Shown: positions 11,201 to 21,552 of the stretch, piece after piece
How positions within the stretch are numbered: position 1 is the first letter of the stretch
Layout: every line of letters starts with the position of its first letter
Assembly: GCF_015706575.1 (NCBI RefSeq)
Contig: NW_024037063.1
Coordinates: 18,228,927 to 18,292,926, forward strand
Direction of reading: 5' to 3'
Length of the DNA: 64,000 bases
Source: Patiria miniata
Taxonomy: Eukaryota; Echinodermata; Asteroidea; Valvatida; Asterinidae
Program-made: the position numbers and the translations under genes
The notes under the pieces: generated by a model
Databases searched by the model: none
Seen by the model: the letters and a program-made list of their open reading frames with translations, nothing else
Told to the model about the DNA's origin: nothing

Positions 11201-13640
11201 CCTTCGGCTTCGCCGCGGGGCATAAAAATAATTATAATAAATAATTTATGAAAGGCTCAACAGATGTTTGAGTAATCCTTGAAGGGTGTTGCATGTATAT
11301 TACAGGGACAAAGGAAACACAATGCCTTGTCTTCGAGAGTTATGTTCGTCACGACTGTGTGCATAGTAGTTTGGCAGTCATGTTTGGGATTAATGCGTTT
11401 TTTATGTTTCGTCCGGTTTTCTCTATTTACTTGAAGTTTGTGCAATGAATAACTCACAAATTTAATTTTTCAAATGACCTTTACTTGACCTGCAGATCCC
11501 TTGCCAATGAAACTCCGAGCTTTGCCACAGTCGTTCTGGCAACAGCCCAACACAGTCAACACGGTACCTCCTGGCAGCATGTATACAGTCTTACCACCTG
11601 TCTCCAAGACCGACCAGCCTGTCTTGGGAGATATAACAGGTTTGTACTTATTTATATGGCATGGCTATAGTTACGGCAGTCGACTGTGGTTCCCATGCAG
11701 ATGTAACCATATCAATGTCAGGGTGCAACCCTGCAATAAAATTCCCATAGACACTAGTGCTAAATGCCCATACTTCAAAATTCTTTTAAAAATACTCAGA
11801 AAAGGTATTCAAGCTGCACAGAAAAATGATGATCAACGTGTAATCTTTCATTTTCTTTTCATTTTTTGGTGGGTTGACCATTGACTTTTCGAGATTTTCT
11901 CACCCAAAGAAGACGACCCCTATTTTTCTCAAAGCGGAGAAGAAGCCATCTTGAAAAAGGATCCCTCCGCAACATGGCAAAATAGCACCATTTTCGAGCC
12001 CAATAGCATCCAAAATGCTCAGAATTGGAAGCCCTAAGTCCGGGCCAGAGGTTCATTACCATATCTCTTCACTTCCCCAATTTTATGGCTCTCAGAACTC
12101 TCTAATATAGAATATTTTGAGGGTATAACTTTTATTCATGAGCTCGGCGGATGGGTTAAAGCCTATTTACCTGTGTGCACCCGTCAGGATTTTTTGGTCT
12201 GGGTTCTCGGCTTTAATTCCCTTGGCTTTAATTTACTCAACTTTTATTTTAAAATGTATGCAGGCCCTGAATGGAAAATCAGTTTTAAACTGTGGTTTAA
12301 GCAACGGGCAATCCCTGAGTAAAGAAATGTAATAAATTAATAAATAAACTTTTATTTATGTTAATTATTCACCGTCAGATCCAAGACCAGTTACACCTCC
12401 ATCCGACTCTGACGAAAAAGACTCTAAACCAATCGTAAAAGCTGAAAAAATTGAAAGGACAAAAGGCACCGAGAAATCTCAGTTACAAGATACGAGAGAA
12501 GGTGCAGGGGAGACCGTCGCGACGGAAGTTGTCAAACCTAAGCAACCTAAGCCGCCTCCGAGGAGAATAGTCAGGGTGTCAGCCAGTAGCTCCAACCTGC
12601 TCCTCAAGCTCTTCGATGGGGTGGAAAATGACAAGAAAAGTAACGTGATCCCAACAGTAAAGAGAGGAAGGTATGTTTAAATTCGGGTGATTCACAATGC
12701 AGTGCGCCACCGAGAGTTTGCCATGGAGAGTCCATTTTTCAAGTTTACGGTTGACAAAACATGGCCCATTTGAATGAGTGTCTGAGGTGACAACTTGAGC
12801 TCATTTGTTATAGATTGGGGCAAAGCGTTCTGCCGCCTTACAAAAAACACCAAATTGATAAAAAGAAAAGAAAAGGGCAAACAGATCTTCGAATTATACG
12901 CTTACGAAAATACTGACCGGAAAAACGAACAACTTCAGGTGTCCTGCATTGCGAATTTGTTGACCATCTCCCACAATGCACTTGGAAAAATGAACTCTCC
13001 ATGGCAAACTCTTGGTGGAACACTGCATTGTGAATTGCCCGAATTGCACTATTAGCCAGCTAACGTCGTATGACGTCCAAACGTTTTGCGGTATTCGGAA
13101 CGGATGACGGATAAACACTCAACAAGTGAGGCCGGAAATATCTGTCAGCGACCCGCTCGCAGCGAGTGAGGCCAGAAATATCAGGGTGTGCTACCTGCAG
13201 ATGACGGCCTGAACCCATCTGGCATCGAGTTTGTGAAAAACAATCCGCACCTGGGCCCGGTCAATGTCAAAATAATCCCGGCGCGAAACTGGTTAAGCCA
13301 AGGAAAAAATACCTGTTTTTTTTCTTACCCCAACCTTAAACTAAAACCCTGATTTATTGAAAATTTGACGAATTTTTTTGCTTCTTACAGACCGAAAAGA
13401 GATAGTAGTCATCCACATCACAGCAAACACGTAGTAGGGGACGATCCCTTTATGATAGACGCAGTTGCGGACGGCCTTCTTCCATTGCTCAGTATTGAAT
13501 CCAACCGACAGTGTATAGGACCATCGTCCCATCTATCTGTTGTGTCTGTGAAAGATGGAGACAAGACGTTGACTCTGCCATCTTTGAACATTGAGCAGAA
13601 CTATCCAGCTATGCTATCGGAGCTCGTCAAAGCTTTATGA
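4906..13640 (+). CDS. uncharacterised 356-aa protein with YAP-type omega-loop and LxxLF motifs (4 exons)
   Basis: Joined from exons 4906-5290, 11496-11639, 12379-12670 and 13391-13640. All introns are GT-AG and the phases (1, 1, 2) match. I do not recognise a named family. Residues 133-146 read MKLRALPQSFWQQP, fitting the omega-loop pattern M-x-L-R-x-L-P-x-S-F-[F/W]-x-x-P by which YAP binds TEAD factors (FAM181 proteins have a related motif). Residues 251-260, LLKLFDGVEN, resemble the YAP helix LEALFNAVMN. In YAP the helix comes first; here the order is reversed, with a charged and proline-rich linker. Exon 1 is Ser-rich, then basic (KLKKKIKKN, a possible nuclear signal). There are no WW, zinc-finger or membrane segments. 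Exon structure is well supported; a TEAD-cofactor role is inference. Confidence 0.8.
5316..5524. mobile_element. repeat A, copy 2 (uninterrupted)
   Basis: It starts with ATGTTGCATCCTGACACCA and ends with GCTGAAGTGGCGATTGG, with the shared internal blocks GAGAAACATTTCCAAC and CTTGACTCTCCATAGACTTT. It begins 25 bp after the exon 1 donor. A read-through transcript of exon 1 would therefore gain a tail encoded by this element. Confidence 0.65.
5525..9769. other. intron 1 of the TEAD-motif gene, mostly unassigned
   Basis: No exon is supported. It holds long homopolymer runs (a T/G run at about 6728-6750), a motif with GCAGTATAAGGAGTAACAAG at 7690-7740 that recurs near 9060 and 25680-25750, and otherwise AT-rich sequence with no recognised structure. 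Confidence 0.5.
9770..10790. repeat. tandem array, about seven ~144-bp units
   Basis: The block CACTGTGACCTTGACCCTTG recurs near 9786, 9930, 10076, 10218, 10365, 10511 and 10655. Each is followed by AGGCTTCTTAGGATT, CAAACCAAATTTGAAG and TTATCGCGCTGACAAAATTT. Arrays of GACCTTGACC-type monomers with a CACA/CACC-rich tail are found in Helentron-like non-autonomous elements of marine invertebrates; that assignment is from general knowledge. Confidence 0.8.
10828..11101. mobile_element. TIR element interrupting the tail of the tandem-array element
   Basis: The ends AGTGTGGACTTTCC (about 10832) and GGAAGTCCACACT (ending 11101) are inverted copies, and further GTGTGGAC/GTCCACAC units occur inside (11018-11090). 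It separates the array and its first CACA-rich stretch (10785-10815) from a second CACCCACC stretch and the end-like sequence at 11108-11226. No clear target duplication is visible. Confidence 0.5.
11108..11226 (+). repeat. CACCCACC microsatellite and element terminus
   Basis: A (CACC/CACA)n run at 11118-11173 is followed by a short hairpin, TGCCCCTTCGGCTTCGCCGCGGGGCA. A simple repeat plus GC-rich hairpin is the expected 3' end of a Helitron/Helentron-type element whose tandem array lies at 9770-10790. This identification is inferred. Confidence 0.5.
11496..11639 (+). CDS. TEAD-motif gene, exon 2 (omega-loop exon)
   Basis: The acceptor is TTGACCTGCAG and the donor ACAG|GTTTGT; 144 bp, entering and leaving in phase 1. 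It encodes residues 129-176, with M133, L135, R136, L138, P139, S141, F142, W143 and P146 forming the YAP-like omega-loop pattern, then a Pro/Ser/Tyr stretch. Another frame across this exon is open for longer (11485-11670) but does not fit the splice phases. Confidence 0.85.
12379..12670 (+). CDS. TEAD-motif gene, exon 3 (LxxLF exon)
   Basis: The acceptor is TTCACCGTCAG and the donor GGAAG|GTATGT; 292 bp, phase 1 in and phase 2 out. It encodes residues 177-273: an acidic Ser-rich segment, a Pro-rich basic stretch (KPKQPKPPPRR) and the predicted helix SSSNLLLKLFDGVEN. It lies entirely inside a longer open frame, so the exon call rests on splice sites and phase. Confidence 0.8.
13391..13640 (+). 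CDS. TEAD-motif gene, terminal coding exon
   Basis: The acceptor is CTTCTTACAG; the exon enters in phase 2 and ends at TGA 13638-13640. It encodes a His-rich start (SHPHHSKHVV) and a hydrophobic C-terminus (DAVADGLLPLLSIE ... NYPAMLSELVKAL). The last 27 codons form the first copy of the tandem repeat at 13560-14177. Confidence 0.8.
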
Positions 13641-14177
13641 GGAATAGAAACCAGATTATATTTGCTAGAAAAGACGTTCGTGACAAGAAGTTGACTCTGC
13701 CGTATTTGAACATCGAGCAGAACTATCTAGCTATGCTATCGGAGCTCGTCAAAGCATTATGAGGAATAGAAACCAGCTTTCATATTTGCCAGAAAAGATG
13801 TTTGTGACAAGACGTTGACTCTGCCGTCTTTGAACATCGAGCAGAACTATCCAGCTATGCTATCGGAGCTCGTCAAAGCTTTATGAGGAATAGAAACCAG
13901 CTTTCATATTTGCCAGAAAAGATGTTTGTGACAAGAAGTTGACTCTGCCGTCTTTGAACATCGAGCAGAACTATCTAGCCATGCTATCGGAGCTCGTCAA
14001 AGCTTTATGAGAAATAGAAACCAGCTTTCATATTTGCCAGAAAAGGCGTTCATGACAAGATGTTGACTCTGCCATCTTTGAACATCGAGCAGAACTATCC
14101 AGCCATTCTATCGGAGCTCGTCAAAGCTTTATGAGGAATAGAAACCAAATTTCAATTTGCCAGAAGAGACATTTGGA
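13560..14177 (+). repeat. five ~124-bp tandem copies of the gene's C-terminal coding end
   Basis: Units start with GACAAG at 13560, 13682, 13806, 13930 and 14054. Unit 1 is the real C-terminal coding sequence plus stop and early 3' UTR. Units 2 to 5 repeat it after the stop, each with an open 27-codon frame ending in the same TGA. Differences include Pro to Leu in units 2 and 4 and Ser to Tyr in unit 2. The extra copies have no start codon and would be 3' UTR. Confidence 0.9.
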
Positions 14178-15546
14178 TTTGGATCGCAGATAAGTGCTTA
14201 AAGTTTTGAATGTCTTTTGCTTGTGCTGTATGAGTGGCTGATGCGAATTCTCATACATTATGGATGTGTGTAGACTTCTGTAGACACTTACACTGGAAAA
14301 TACATGTAGGCCAGGTTTGCAAGTTTACAGATTGTGTAGAGATCTCTGTGATTCTTACACAAGACAACACATGCCGTCTAATTTTGGACATGTTTATATT
14401 TTGGGTTATGTCTCAGTTTTGAAAATTCTGAAAATACAGTATTGCATTTCAAACCTGACTAACACACTCACACAAAAGGTGTTTTTTTTTATGAATATAA
14501 AAATTCTGTAGCATTTGAAACGACCTCAACTAAAATTGATATTTTCTTGCATAAATTAGAAGTGCTGCTGTCATTTTTTCTTAAAACAACAAGCATTGGT
14601 ACATGTGAATTGAAGTCTAAAATAAAAATTGCTGCAAAATACTCAATCGTATTTGAATGAGAGCGTGTCCCAGATGCTGATTTCAGGTGCAGTTCAAAAC
14701 GTGACTCGGCAACTTTTGAATTGAAACCGAGATCCTAGAATATTGTTTTTCTCGGAATATACAGCATTCACTGAGCTAAAACTTCATCAGGTCAATTGTT
14801 AAGCAACAGTCTTTAGATTTTGAGCACTTTTGTTGCTTCAAACAAAAACAAAATTCACAAATCACAAATGATCTAACCTATCTTTAATTATCCGCACTTC
14901 GTGTACTTTACACTAGTTGTATGACAAAGCTCTGTACTAGTGTGTCTTGTTTTGTTGCATGTAAAAAGCCAAGTGTCGCAAATAAGCGTGATAAATAACA
15001 GACAAATGACTGAATAATATTTACGTGTACATACACAGCATATGCATGCAAAAAGAGTATAATTGTATCAAAAGAAAGAAAACTTGAAACAATATTTTGA
15101 TTCTGGTAGAACTTATATTTTGTATTCTGACTGAAATGACAAATTCACTAAACTGTTCTGTACATGTACAGGATGCATTTTTTTGAAAATTGTGAATTTA
15201 TTTTTAAAAGTTTAAGCGATGTAGGTATTCTTGTAAATATACCCAGATTTTATTGTATAAACAAAAGTTAAGTTTTAAGTGTCATTTTGATGTGATAAGT
15301 GTGAAAAAAATAGTCCTTTTTTATTCAAATCAAACATGGGTGTCAAATAATGCAAGCAACATTTCTCTGGTTTTCCAGAAACAAAATTATATTTAAAAAA
15401 AAGAAATCAAAAGATTTTTCCTTTACATTTGAAATGTTGTATTCAGTTGTCTACACATCTGATGATGTCAGGGTATGTGTACATGTACTTATTTTTAGCA
15501 TGTGTGTAACTGCCCCCCAAAAACATACATTATATAAATATAGTTA
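14178..15546. other. downstream region of the TEAD-motif gene
   Basis: No exon is recognised. AATAAA at 14621-14626 is a candidate polyadenylation signal on the + strand. 14650-14890 is the right half of a dispersed repeat found also at 23567-24150: GAGATCCTAGAATATTGTTT, then TTTGAGCACTTTTGTTGCTT. Confidence 0.45.
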
Positions 15547-15551
15547 TTTAA

Positions 15552-15902
15552 GGCCCCCCCAAAAAAAGTCTCCGGTTTCTGGTATGGAGCTTGCCCAAAA
15601 TTTGGTGCGGCGACGCAGCTTTTTTTTTTTTTACCTGACTTTTTTGCTTCAAATATCGGCTGATAACTGCAAATGGTGCCCGACTAAACTTAGTGCAAAT
15701 ATATGGGAGTCCAGAGAGGCCACATAAAGCTTATTCTCGATCATAACCCCCATCTAAAAACACGTTAAAATTGTGCAGCAGCAGGATTCCAGTCAAACCA
15801 GTGAGTTTGGCGGTTTTGAGACATCATCTTTCATTGAAAAAAAACTTTTTCATTTTGCCGACGCGCATACCAGAAACCGGAGACTTTTTTGGGGGGCCTA
15901 AA
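15552..15902. mobile_element. MITE with AGTCTCCGGTTTCTGGTA ends, full copy
   Basis: The left end reads AAAAAAAGTCTCCGGTTTCT and the right end its inverse AGAAACCGGAGACTTTTTT, giving a ~350-bp non-coding TIR element. A second copy lacking the right end is at 56076-56372. They share CTGCAAATGGTGCCCGACTA and AAAACACGTTAAAATTGTGC-like blocks. Confidence 0.75.
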
Positions 15903-16523
15903 CTATAAATATTTATCGAATTTTGTATTATTGAAAACGGTTGTTTTTTGTTCTGTGATTTGTATTTTTAATAGCCCTCTTCACTCATATAAACAGTCAC
16001 AATCAGAGGTCATTATACCGGTATTGGCTTATAGTACATGTATTACCTTTGAATAAGATCCATTGCAGCTGGGCTAAAAACAGTAGGCCCTCTAGTTTTT
16101 ACAAATTTGTTCCTTAATTGTTTAAAAAGATCCTGAATTCCATAATAAAATGGATGCAAAAAGACATTTTGTCATCAAAAGAAATAGGACAAACATACCA
16201 TCATTTCAAGGAAATGTCAATCTTTCAGTGGTTTCCTTTTTATTTGGCTATTTTAAAAAGGAAATTTGTTTTTGACTGAAATAAATCTTCTTTTTCATTT
16301 ACATGTATGTACTTAACACTACAAAATCACTTCTAACACATTTAAAGTTTTAATAGGGTATTTCTGCTGGCCAGGAAGCATCCCTTTCTTAAAATTTAAC
16401 CACGATCTCATTAAGTATTAAAAGTGTTCATGAGTAAAAAAAAAAGATGTAAATTTCGAGTTAACTTCTCAAATTTGGCTTTGCATGGATTTAGGCTTGG
16501 CTAAAATGCAGCTGGTTGGAATA

Positions 16524-16655
16524 TACAGTCGAATCTCGTTAATACAAACTCGTTCGGACCTAGCCAAATTTGTGTATCAGTCGGGACCAAGGCTTTATGT
16601 TTGTTATAACCAGAATTTGTATTAACAGAGTTTGTACTAACGAGAGTCAACTGTA
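16524..16655. mobile_element. short TIR element, pogo/Tigger-like ends, TA-flanked
   Basis: The left end is ACAGTCGAATCTCGTTAATA and the right end its inverse, ACGAGAGTCAACTGT, flanked by TA on both sides. Related sequence at 21078-21552 and similar termini at 19646-20086 suggest a small TA-inserting family. The pogo/Tigger comparison rests on TIR style only. Confidence 0.6.
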
Positions 16656-17197
16656 TACGAGGAAATTGTCGTCACAAAATTATCACATTGCAAAACAGCA
16701 AAATACCTCTGAAAGAGTAGTAAACGTTTGTGGAAATTGCCCATGCTTAATTTTTCCTAACGTTTTCGCTTTTATGCTGCTTTTTTGTTTCATTTTAACT
16801 TTTGCTTTCTCGGACTAGCAAGTTTGCTTGAATTTGTTTGCTGTTGTTTCGAAGGACGCAGTAGTTTATGTGTGTGTGGTTCAAATATATATCTCTGATC
16901 ATGACGGTGTCGACTATTTAACGATCCGTGTGGATTTGAATATCCCCTCTGATTATGAAGGTCTGGAATTATGTAAGTCTGCTCTTTTTCGAGAAATAAA
17001 AGATCTAGATTTGGATGTCAAACATGACCGGCCTTCCTGTCTATTACACATTTGTACATGTATTCCCCAAAGTGCGCCCCCCTCCACTTTGTCGCCCCTC
17101 CCTGTTGTCATCCCTCCCACTCCAAGCTCCAATACGTTGTTAACCTCACCCCTCAAGTTACCCTTTCTCTACCGGGGAATTAGATGGTTACCCGAGT

Positions 17198-18165
17198 TCT
17201 GAGACAAAGACCTGATGGTCCACAAGTCCTGGACCTGAATGTCCCACAATACCGAGACCTGAGGCCAAATACCAAGACATGAAGGTCAAAGACCAAGACC
17301 TGAGTTAGGAGACCAAGACCCAAAGGTAAAAAAACAAGACCTGAAAGCCCACAAGACCTAGATCTGAGGTCCAAGACCAAGACATGAAGGTCTACAAGAC
17401 TAAGACCTGAAGATCACACAAGACCTAGACCTGAGGACCAAGACATTTAGGATCTCATACAACGGAGAGACATGAAGACTTGGATCTGAGGTCCAAGAAA
17501 AAGACCTGCAGGCCCAAAACAAAGTGAAGACCTGAAGGTCCACAAAATCAAGACCTGATGTACAAGACCAAGACATAAAGGTCTAAGACCTAGACCTGAG
17601 TTCCGAGACCAAAACCTGAAGTTCCAAAAAACCTAAAACTGGGGTCCAAGTCCAAGAAATGAAAGTCAAGGTCCAGGACCTGAAGGTCCAAAACCTCGAC
17701 AAAAAGGACCAAGACCTCGACAGGAATTCCATAAGACCTAGACCTGAAGGTCCACAAGACCTTGACCTGAAGGTCCACAAGACCTTGACCTGAATGTCCA
17801 CAAGACCTAGACCTAAAGGTCCAAAACTAAGACCTGAATCTAAGACTTAGACCAGAAGATCCACAAGACCAAGACATCAAGGTCAAGACCAAGACCTGAA
17901 GGTTCAAAACAAACCTGAAGGTCCACAAGGCCTAGACCTAAGGTCCACAAGGCCTAGACCTAAGGTCCACAAGACCTAGACCTGGGGTCCACAAGGCCAA
18001 GATATGACCAAGACCTAAACCAGAAGGTCCAAAAGACATAGACCTGAGGTCCAAGACCAAGACCACTTGATATGACCAAGACCACAAGATATGACCAAGA
18101 CCTAAACCAGAAGGTCCAAAAGACATAGACCTGAGGTCCAAGACCACCACCTGAGACAACTTGTT
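17198..18165. repeat. ~970-bp minisatellite, degenerate AAGACCTGAAGGTCCAC units
   Basis: Short units such as CAAGACCTAGACCTGAGGTC and GAAGGTCCACAAGACC are repeated with variation throughout, with some higher-order repeats (near 18001-18150, ATATGACCAAGACC blocks recur). The open frames on the minus strand simply translate the repeat and are not supported as genes. Confidence 0.85.
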
Positions 18166-19645
18166 CTGATTTTATTATTCAAATAGCGACAAAAAAATAT
18201 CAGAATCTCTCCAACTTGTTACATTTTTCACTTTAGCTCTAATTTTTAATAACATACTATAAGATTTTCATTCAAAATCTGCAAAAATATTTCCAATCAG
18301 TAAATATATCTTAAATTTTGTGGCTTTTACGATGTAATGTCCTTGCTCTTCAACAAACCTTTTTTTTTTCCCCAATGAATATTGACCTTTATTTTAACCG
18401 AATTTGTTTTCCCCTCTATTTTTGGTGTCAGCAACCCTCTGAAAAAAAGGTTTAAATTCTGTTGTTTTTTCCCGAGCATACAATCCTCCTTGCAGGTACA
18501 CTGGCGGCAAAAACCATTGTACCTGGGAGAATTGAATTGTTCTTGGGCCACAAATAATTTGAAATTTCCAAGGTAATTATTCCATGTCTCATTCAAAAGT
18601 GCATAGCCTTTAATAATATTGATTGAAAAATCAGAAAATTTATGTTTGGGGTAAAACCTGCAGTACATCTTTAATCTCAATCAATCATCTAAAGAACTTC
18701 TTTACACGCATGCATCTTTAACAATTTATCATGTAAAGACACCACTCATAAACGTTTAAAGTTCAACATGCCTCAACTAACATCATGTCAAGCTTGATTA
18801 ATATGAAGCCATTATTAAAATATATTTGCAATATCTGCTGTCATGCACCTTTAAGACTTTTATTCTCCTTCCATTTATAAGACAAGGATAAAATACAAGT
18901 ACCTATTTAAAATATGTACATATTAAGTATACATGAATATATGCTCCAACATGCAAACTTTTCATAATTTTAATACAAAGAACGAAATCCTCATAACTCA
19001 ACAATGCATGTACATGAATATACACTGTATTGTAGCATTCAGAATTTGAACGCTAACTGTACATAATGCTCACTATTAAGTCTTTAGATTCTATTAAACA
19101 ACGCCTGAATAAATCCTCGTCATCTGATTGGTGGGTCTTTGATCACATGTCAGTAAATTATTCGTCCTAGCCCACGGCCCCGCCGCATTGCAAAAATACA
19201 AGTTCCGTTCCACGGTAAACAAAGTTCCATTGGACGGTTACACTATTAACAATAAGATGACGAGGATTTATTCACACGGTGCACGAAAAAAAATAACAAA
19301 CGTGAAACTTTCATGCAATGAAAAGAATACTTTTTTTCGTTTACAGACGGAATGTTCCATTCCACTTGGCCTCACCTCGTGAAATGGAACAGTCCATCTG
19401 TCACTTCATGATGAAATTATTCTTACCATTGCACTCATAAACATTCACTATATGTATACTACTGACTAATTTGGCGATCTAAATTAGAAGTTATTTTTTA
19501 GGTGGAACCACGTTTGAGCACATTCTCCATGCACTTGAGACACGTGCACATATCGGTCGAAGGAGCCGAGTGTGTGTACGACCTGCCTGTGATCCTGGTT
19601 CAGCCCTAAAAGACTACAAATTAACATTGCCGAATTAGTCTACAT
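18166..19645. other. intergenic, no gene seen
   Basis: AT-rich sequence with no exon signal. A segment with inverted GGAATGTTCCATTCC-type motifs near 19340-19410 is followed by TTCTTACCATTGCACTCAT, which recurs near 61185. It is probably a dispersed element whose ends I cannot place. Confidence 0.4.
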
Positions 19646-20086
19646 AGTGGAACGCCTCTATAACAAACATCATGGGATCCACAGAAAGTGTTCGTAATAA
19701 CGATCGTTCAGTAAAGTGATTTTGAACCGCCGGCCCCTTTTGAGCATTAGTGAACTGGCATTTCTCACATCACGCAGCCGCACGAGGAGTCGCCACGAAA
19801 CTTTAGCTACGGGTGGTTTTCCTTTTTTTTTCCTTGGGGAAATAATAGCTATCAATCGCTGTTCAACATTCTAACACAATGTAACTATGGGTCGTTTGAT
19901 GTTCGGGAATTGAAAGTGGCCCACATAGCATTAATACAACCGGTATAGTTTTTTGTGAATCTGTTGACTCTTTTCAACAACAATGTTCGGTACGTTTTGT
20001 ACATTAAAACCGGGAGCCATGGATGATGTTCGCTATAGCTGAATGTGTGGTAAAGCGGTGTTCGGTATAGCGGCCTTCCGCTGTAC
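19646..20086. mobile_element. TIR element, pogo/Tigger-like ends
   Basis: The left end is TAGTGGAACGCCTCTATAAC and the right end reads, inverted, CAGCGGAAGGCCGCTATACC, an imperfect TIR. The interior has AATGTTCGGTACG and GATGTTCGCTATAGC, repeats of the same type. No coding capacity is seen. Confidence 0.5.
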
Positions 20087-21070
20087 ATGTCACATTACTC
20101 AACCATACACCCTTATTATACAGTAAATGCCCCAACATCTTTACAAGCTTCTGCGAGATAAAACATTTCTTAAAACATTTTTTAAAAAGCCAACTAGTTA
20201 TTAACAGTCTCCCAAACTGTAGTCGTGGTCCAAGGCTGGTACACATGCCAAGATCACAGAGAAGCTGGGAGTTACAGTGGGAGTGGCAAGCCATCATAGT
20301 GCAACCTTTGCTGGCTCTGGGAACGAAGTATCTCTTTGGTCGATGGCGTTTGGGAGTTGTTTGTGCGACCATAACCAGAGACATGTTTGATTGAACCACC
20401 ACTGTCATTCACCCAGAACCATGCTAATCGCTACACAATCTTTGCGCAGAAGCGAAGTTGCCAAAACGCTGAACCCAAGCACAAAAACAACCCCCAAATG
20501 TATTTTTAGAACAATTTAGTGTGAGGCGTGAGTATGATTGTCTTGGCGTGTGAGCATGTGAAATGACGCTGAGGCCTGCGAAACACGCCAGAGGCATGAC
20601 ACTTGGCATCTCTGTACAGTTGGTAAGCGTGGTCATGCCACTGTGGCGGTAGAGAGAGCTATCCACCAAATGAATCAAATCCAGTCTGGGGAACCTTGGC
20701 ACATTGACCTGCGTGAAGTATGTTTGGAATTTCTCGGGTTGCAGTGCCAATATTCCCAAGACTACACATGATTCGTCTTGTTGATGGTGCCATCTACCAC
20801 AATGCTTGTCAATGACTGGCTGCATTAGGAAAACAAAACTCAACTTCAATCTTGGACCAAGACAACCCATACTGTAACTGAAGACTCAACACGAGGGACC
20901 CGCCCCTTCCCCCAAAACATAATTGAAATCGCAAGGCTTTATTTTAAAGTCAAGGTGGAAAATAAAAGTTTAACATCCATGCATAATGCTGAATATGTAT
21001 AGCACTTGTATAATGCATTTAGTTCAGAAAGTACAGGGTAACTGAGTAAAAACACACAGAGTTGCCATTG
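20087..21070. other. intergenic, no gene supported
   Basis: Two minus-strand open frames (20004-20408 and 20424-20870) lie here in tandem but have no recognisable domain, no splice-site logic and no neighbouring exons. I leave them as non-coding with low certainty. Confidence 0.35.
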
Positions 21071-21077
21071 GACTGAA

Positions 21078-21552
21078 AACAGTCGACTCTCTTAAACAGA
21101 AACTCAGCTGAACTAGCCAAAATGTTTGTTATATCAGAATTCTGTATTAACCCTAACCCTGCCAGACGCATCACAGTGCATCAGGTGGAAAAGTCTGGTG
21201 CACTTTGATTGAAAATGATACCAACACCAGTGCATAAAGCAGCCACTTCTGAGACACTGAGAGCTAGTCCCATGGAACAATGCCAGAGTTGTATCCTGCT
21301 GCGTTGGGGGACCACACAGACTCTGAGGCAGTTTGGCCTCGAGACTTTTGGCCTGATGGATCTTGCTACACTGGGCAGGCTTGTCATTTCGACAAGTGTT
21401 GCATGTTGCTGCGTTTGGCAGGGTTTCAAGCCAAAATACCCTGGAGGGTTAGGGTTAAGTGGAGTGCCAGTCCCATTCATTGTGCACATAATTAGTGTAC
21501 GGTTAGGACCAAGGCTTTATGTTTGCTGTAACCAGAATTTTAGTTGACTGTA
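21078..21552. mobile_element. pogo/Tigger-like TIR element split by a TTAA element
   Basis: The left part starts ACAGTCGACTCTCTTAAACA and the right part ends TTTTAGTTGACTGT, matching the 16524 element (shared GGACCAAGGCTTTATGTTTG). The host is interrupted at TTAA by 21147-21458. Confidence 0.6.
21147..21458. mobile_element. TTAA-flanked element with CCCTAAC/GTTAGGG ends, divergent interior
   Basis: It begins TTAACCCTAACCCTGCCAGA and ends AGGGTTAGGGTTAA, so TTAA flanks inverted CCCTAAC termini as in the 62-kb copy. The interior is unlike the others (GCATCACAGTGCATCAGGTG). TTAA duplication is the signature of piggyBac-type transposition. Confidence 0.6.

Noticed and set aside
17180..18159. Leu/Ser/Arg/Gly-rich minus-strand open frames
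   Set aside because: Pure translation of the GACCTGAAGGTCC minisatellite; composition follows the repeat.
20004..20870. Two consecutive minus-strand open frames, 134 and 148 codons
   Set aside because: No domain, no conserved motif and overlap with a TIR element at the low-coordinate end; likely chance.
21181..21547. Overlapping 70-110-codon frames on both strands
   Set aside because: They fall within a nested MITE pair (21078-21552) and have no coding signature.
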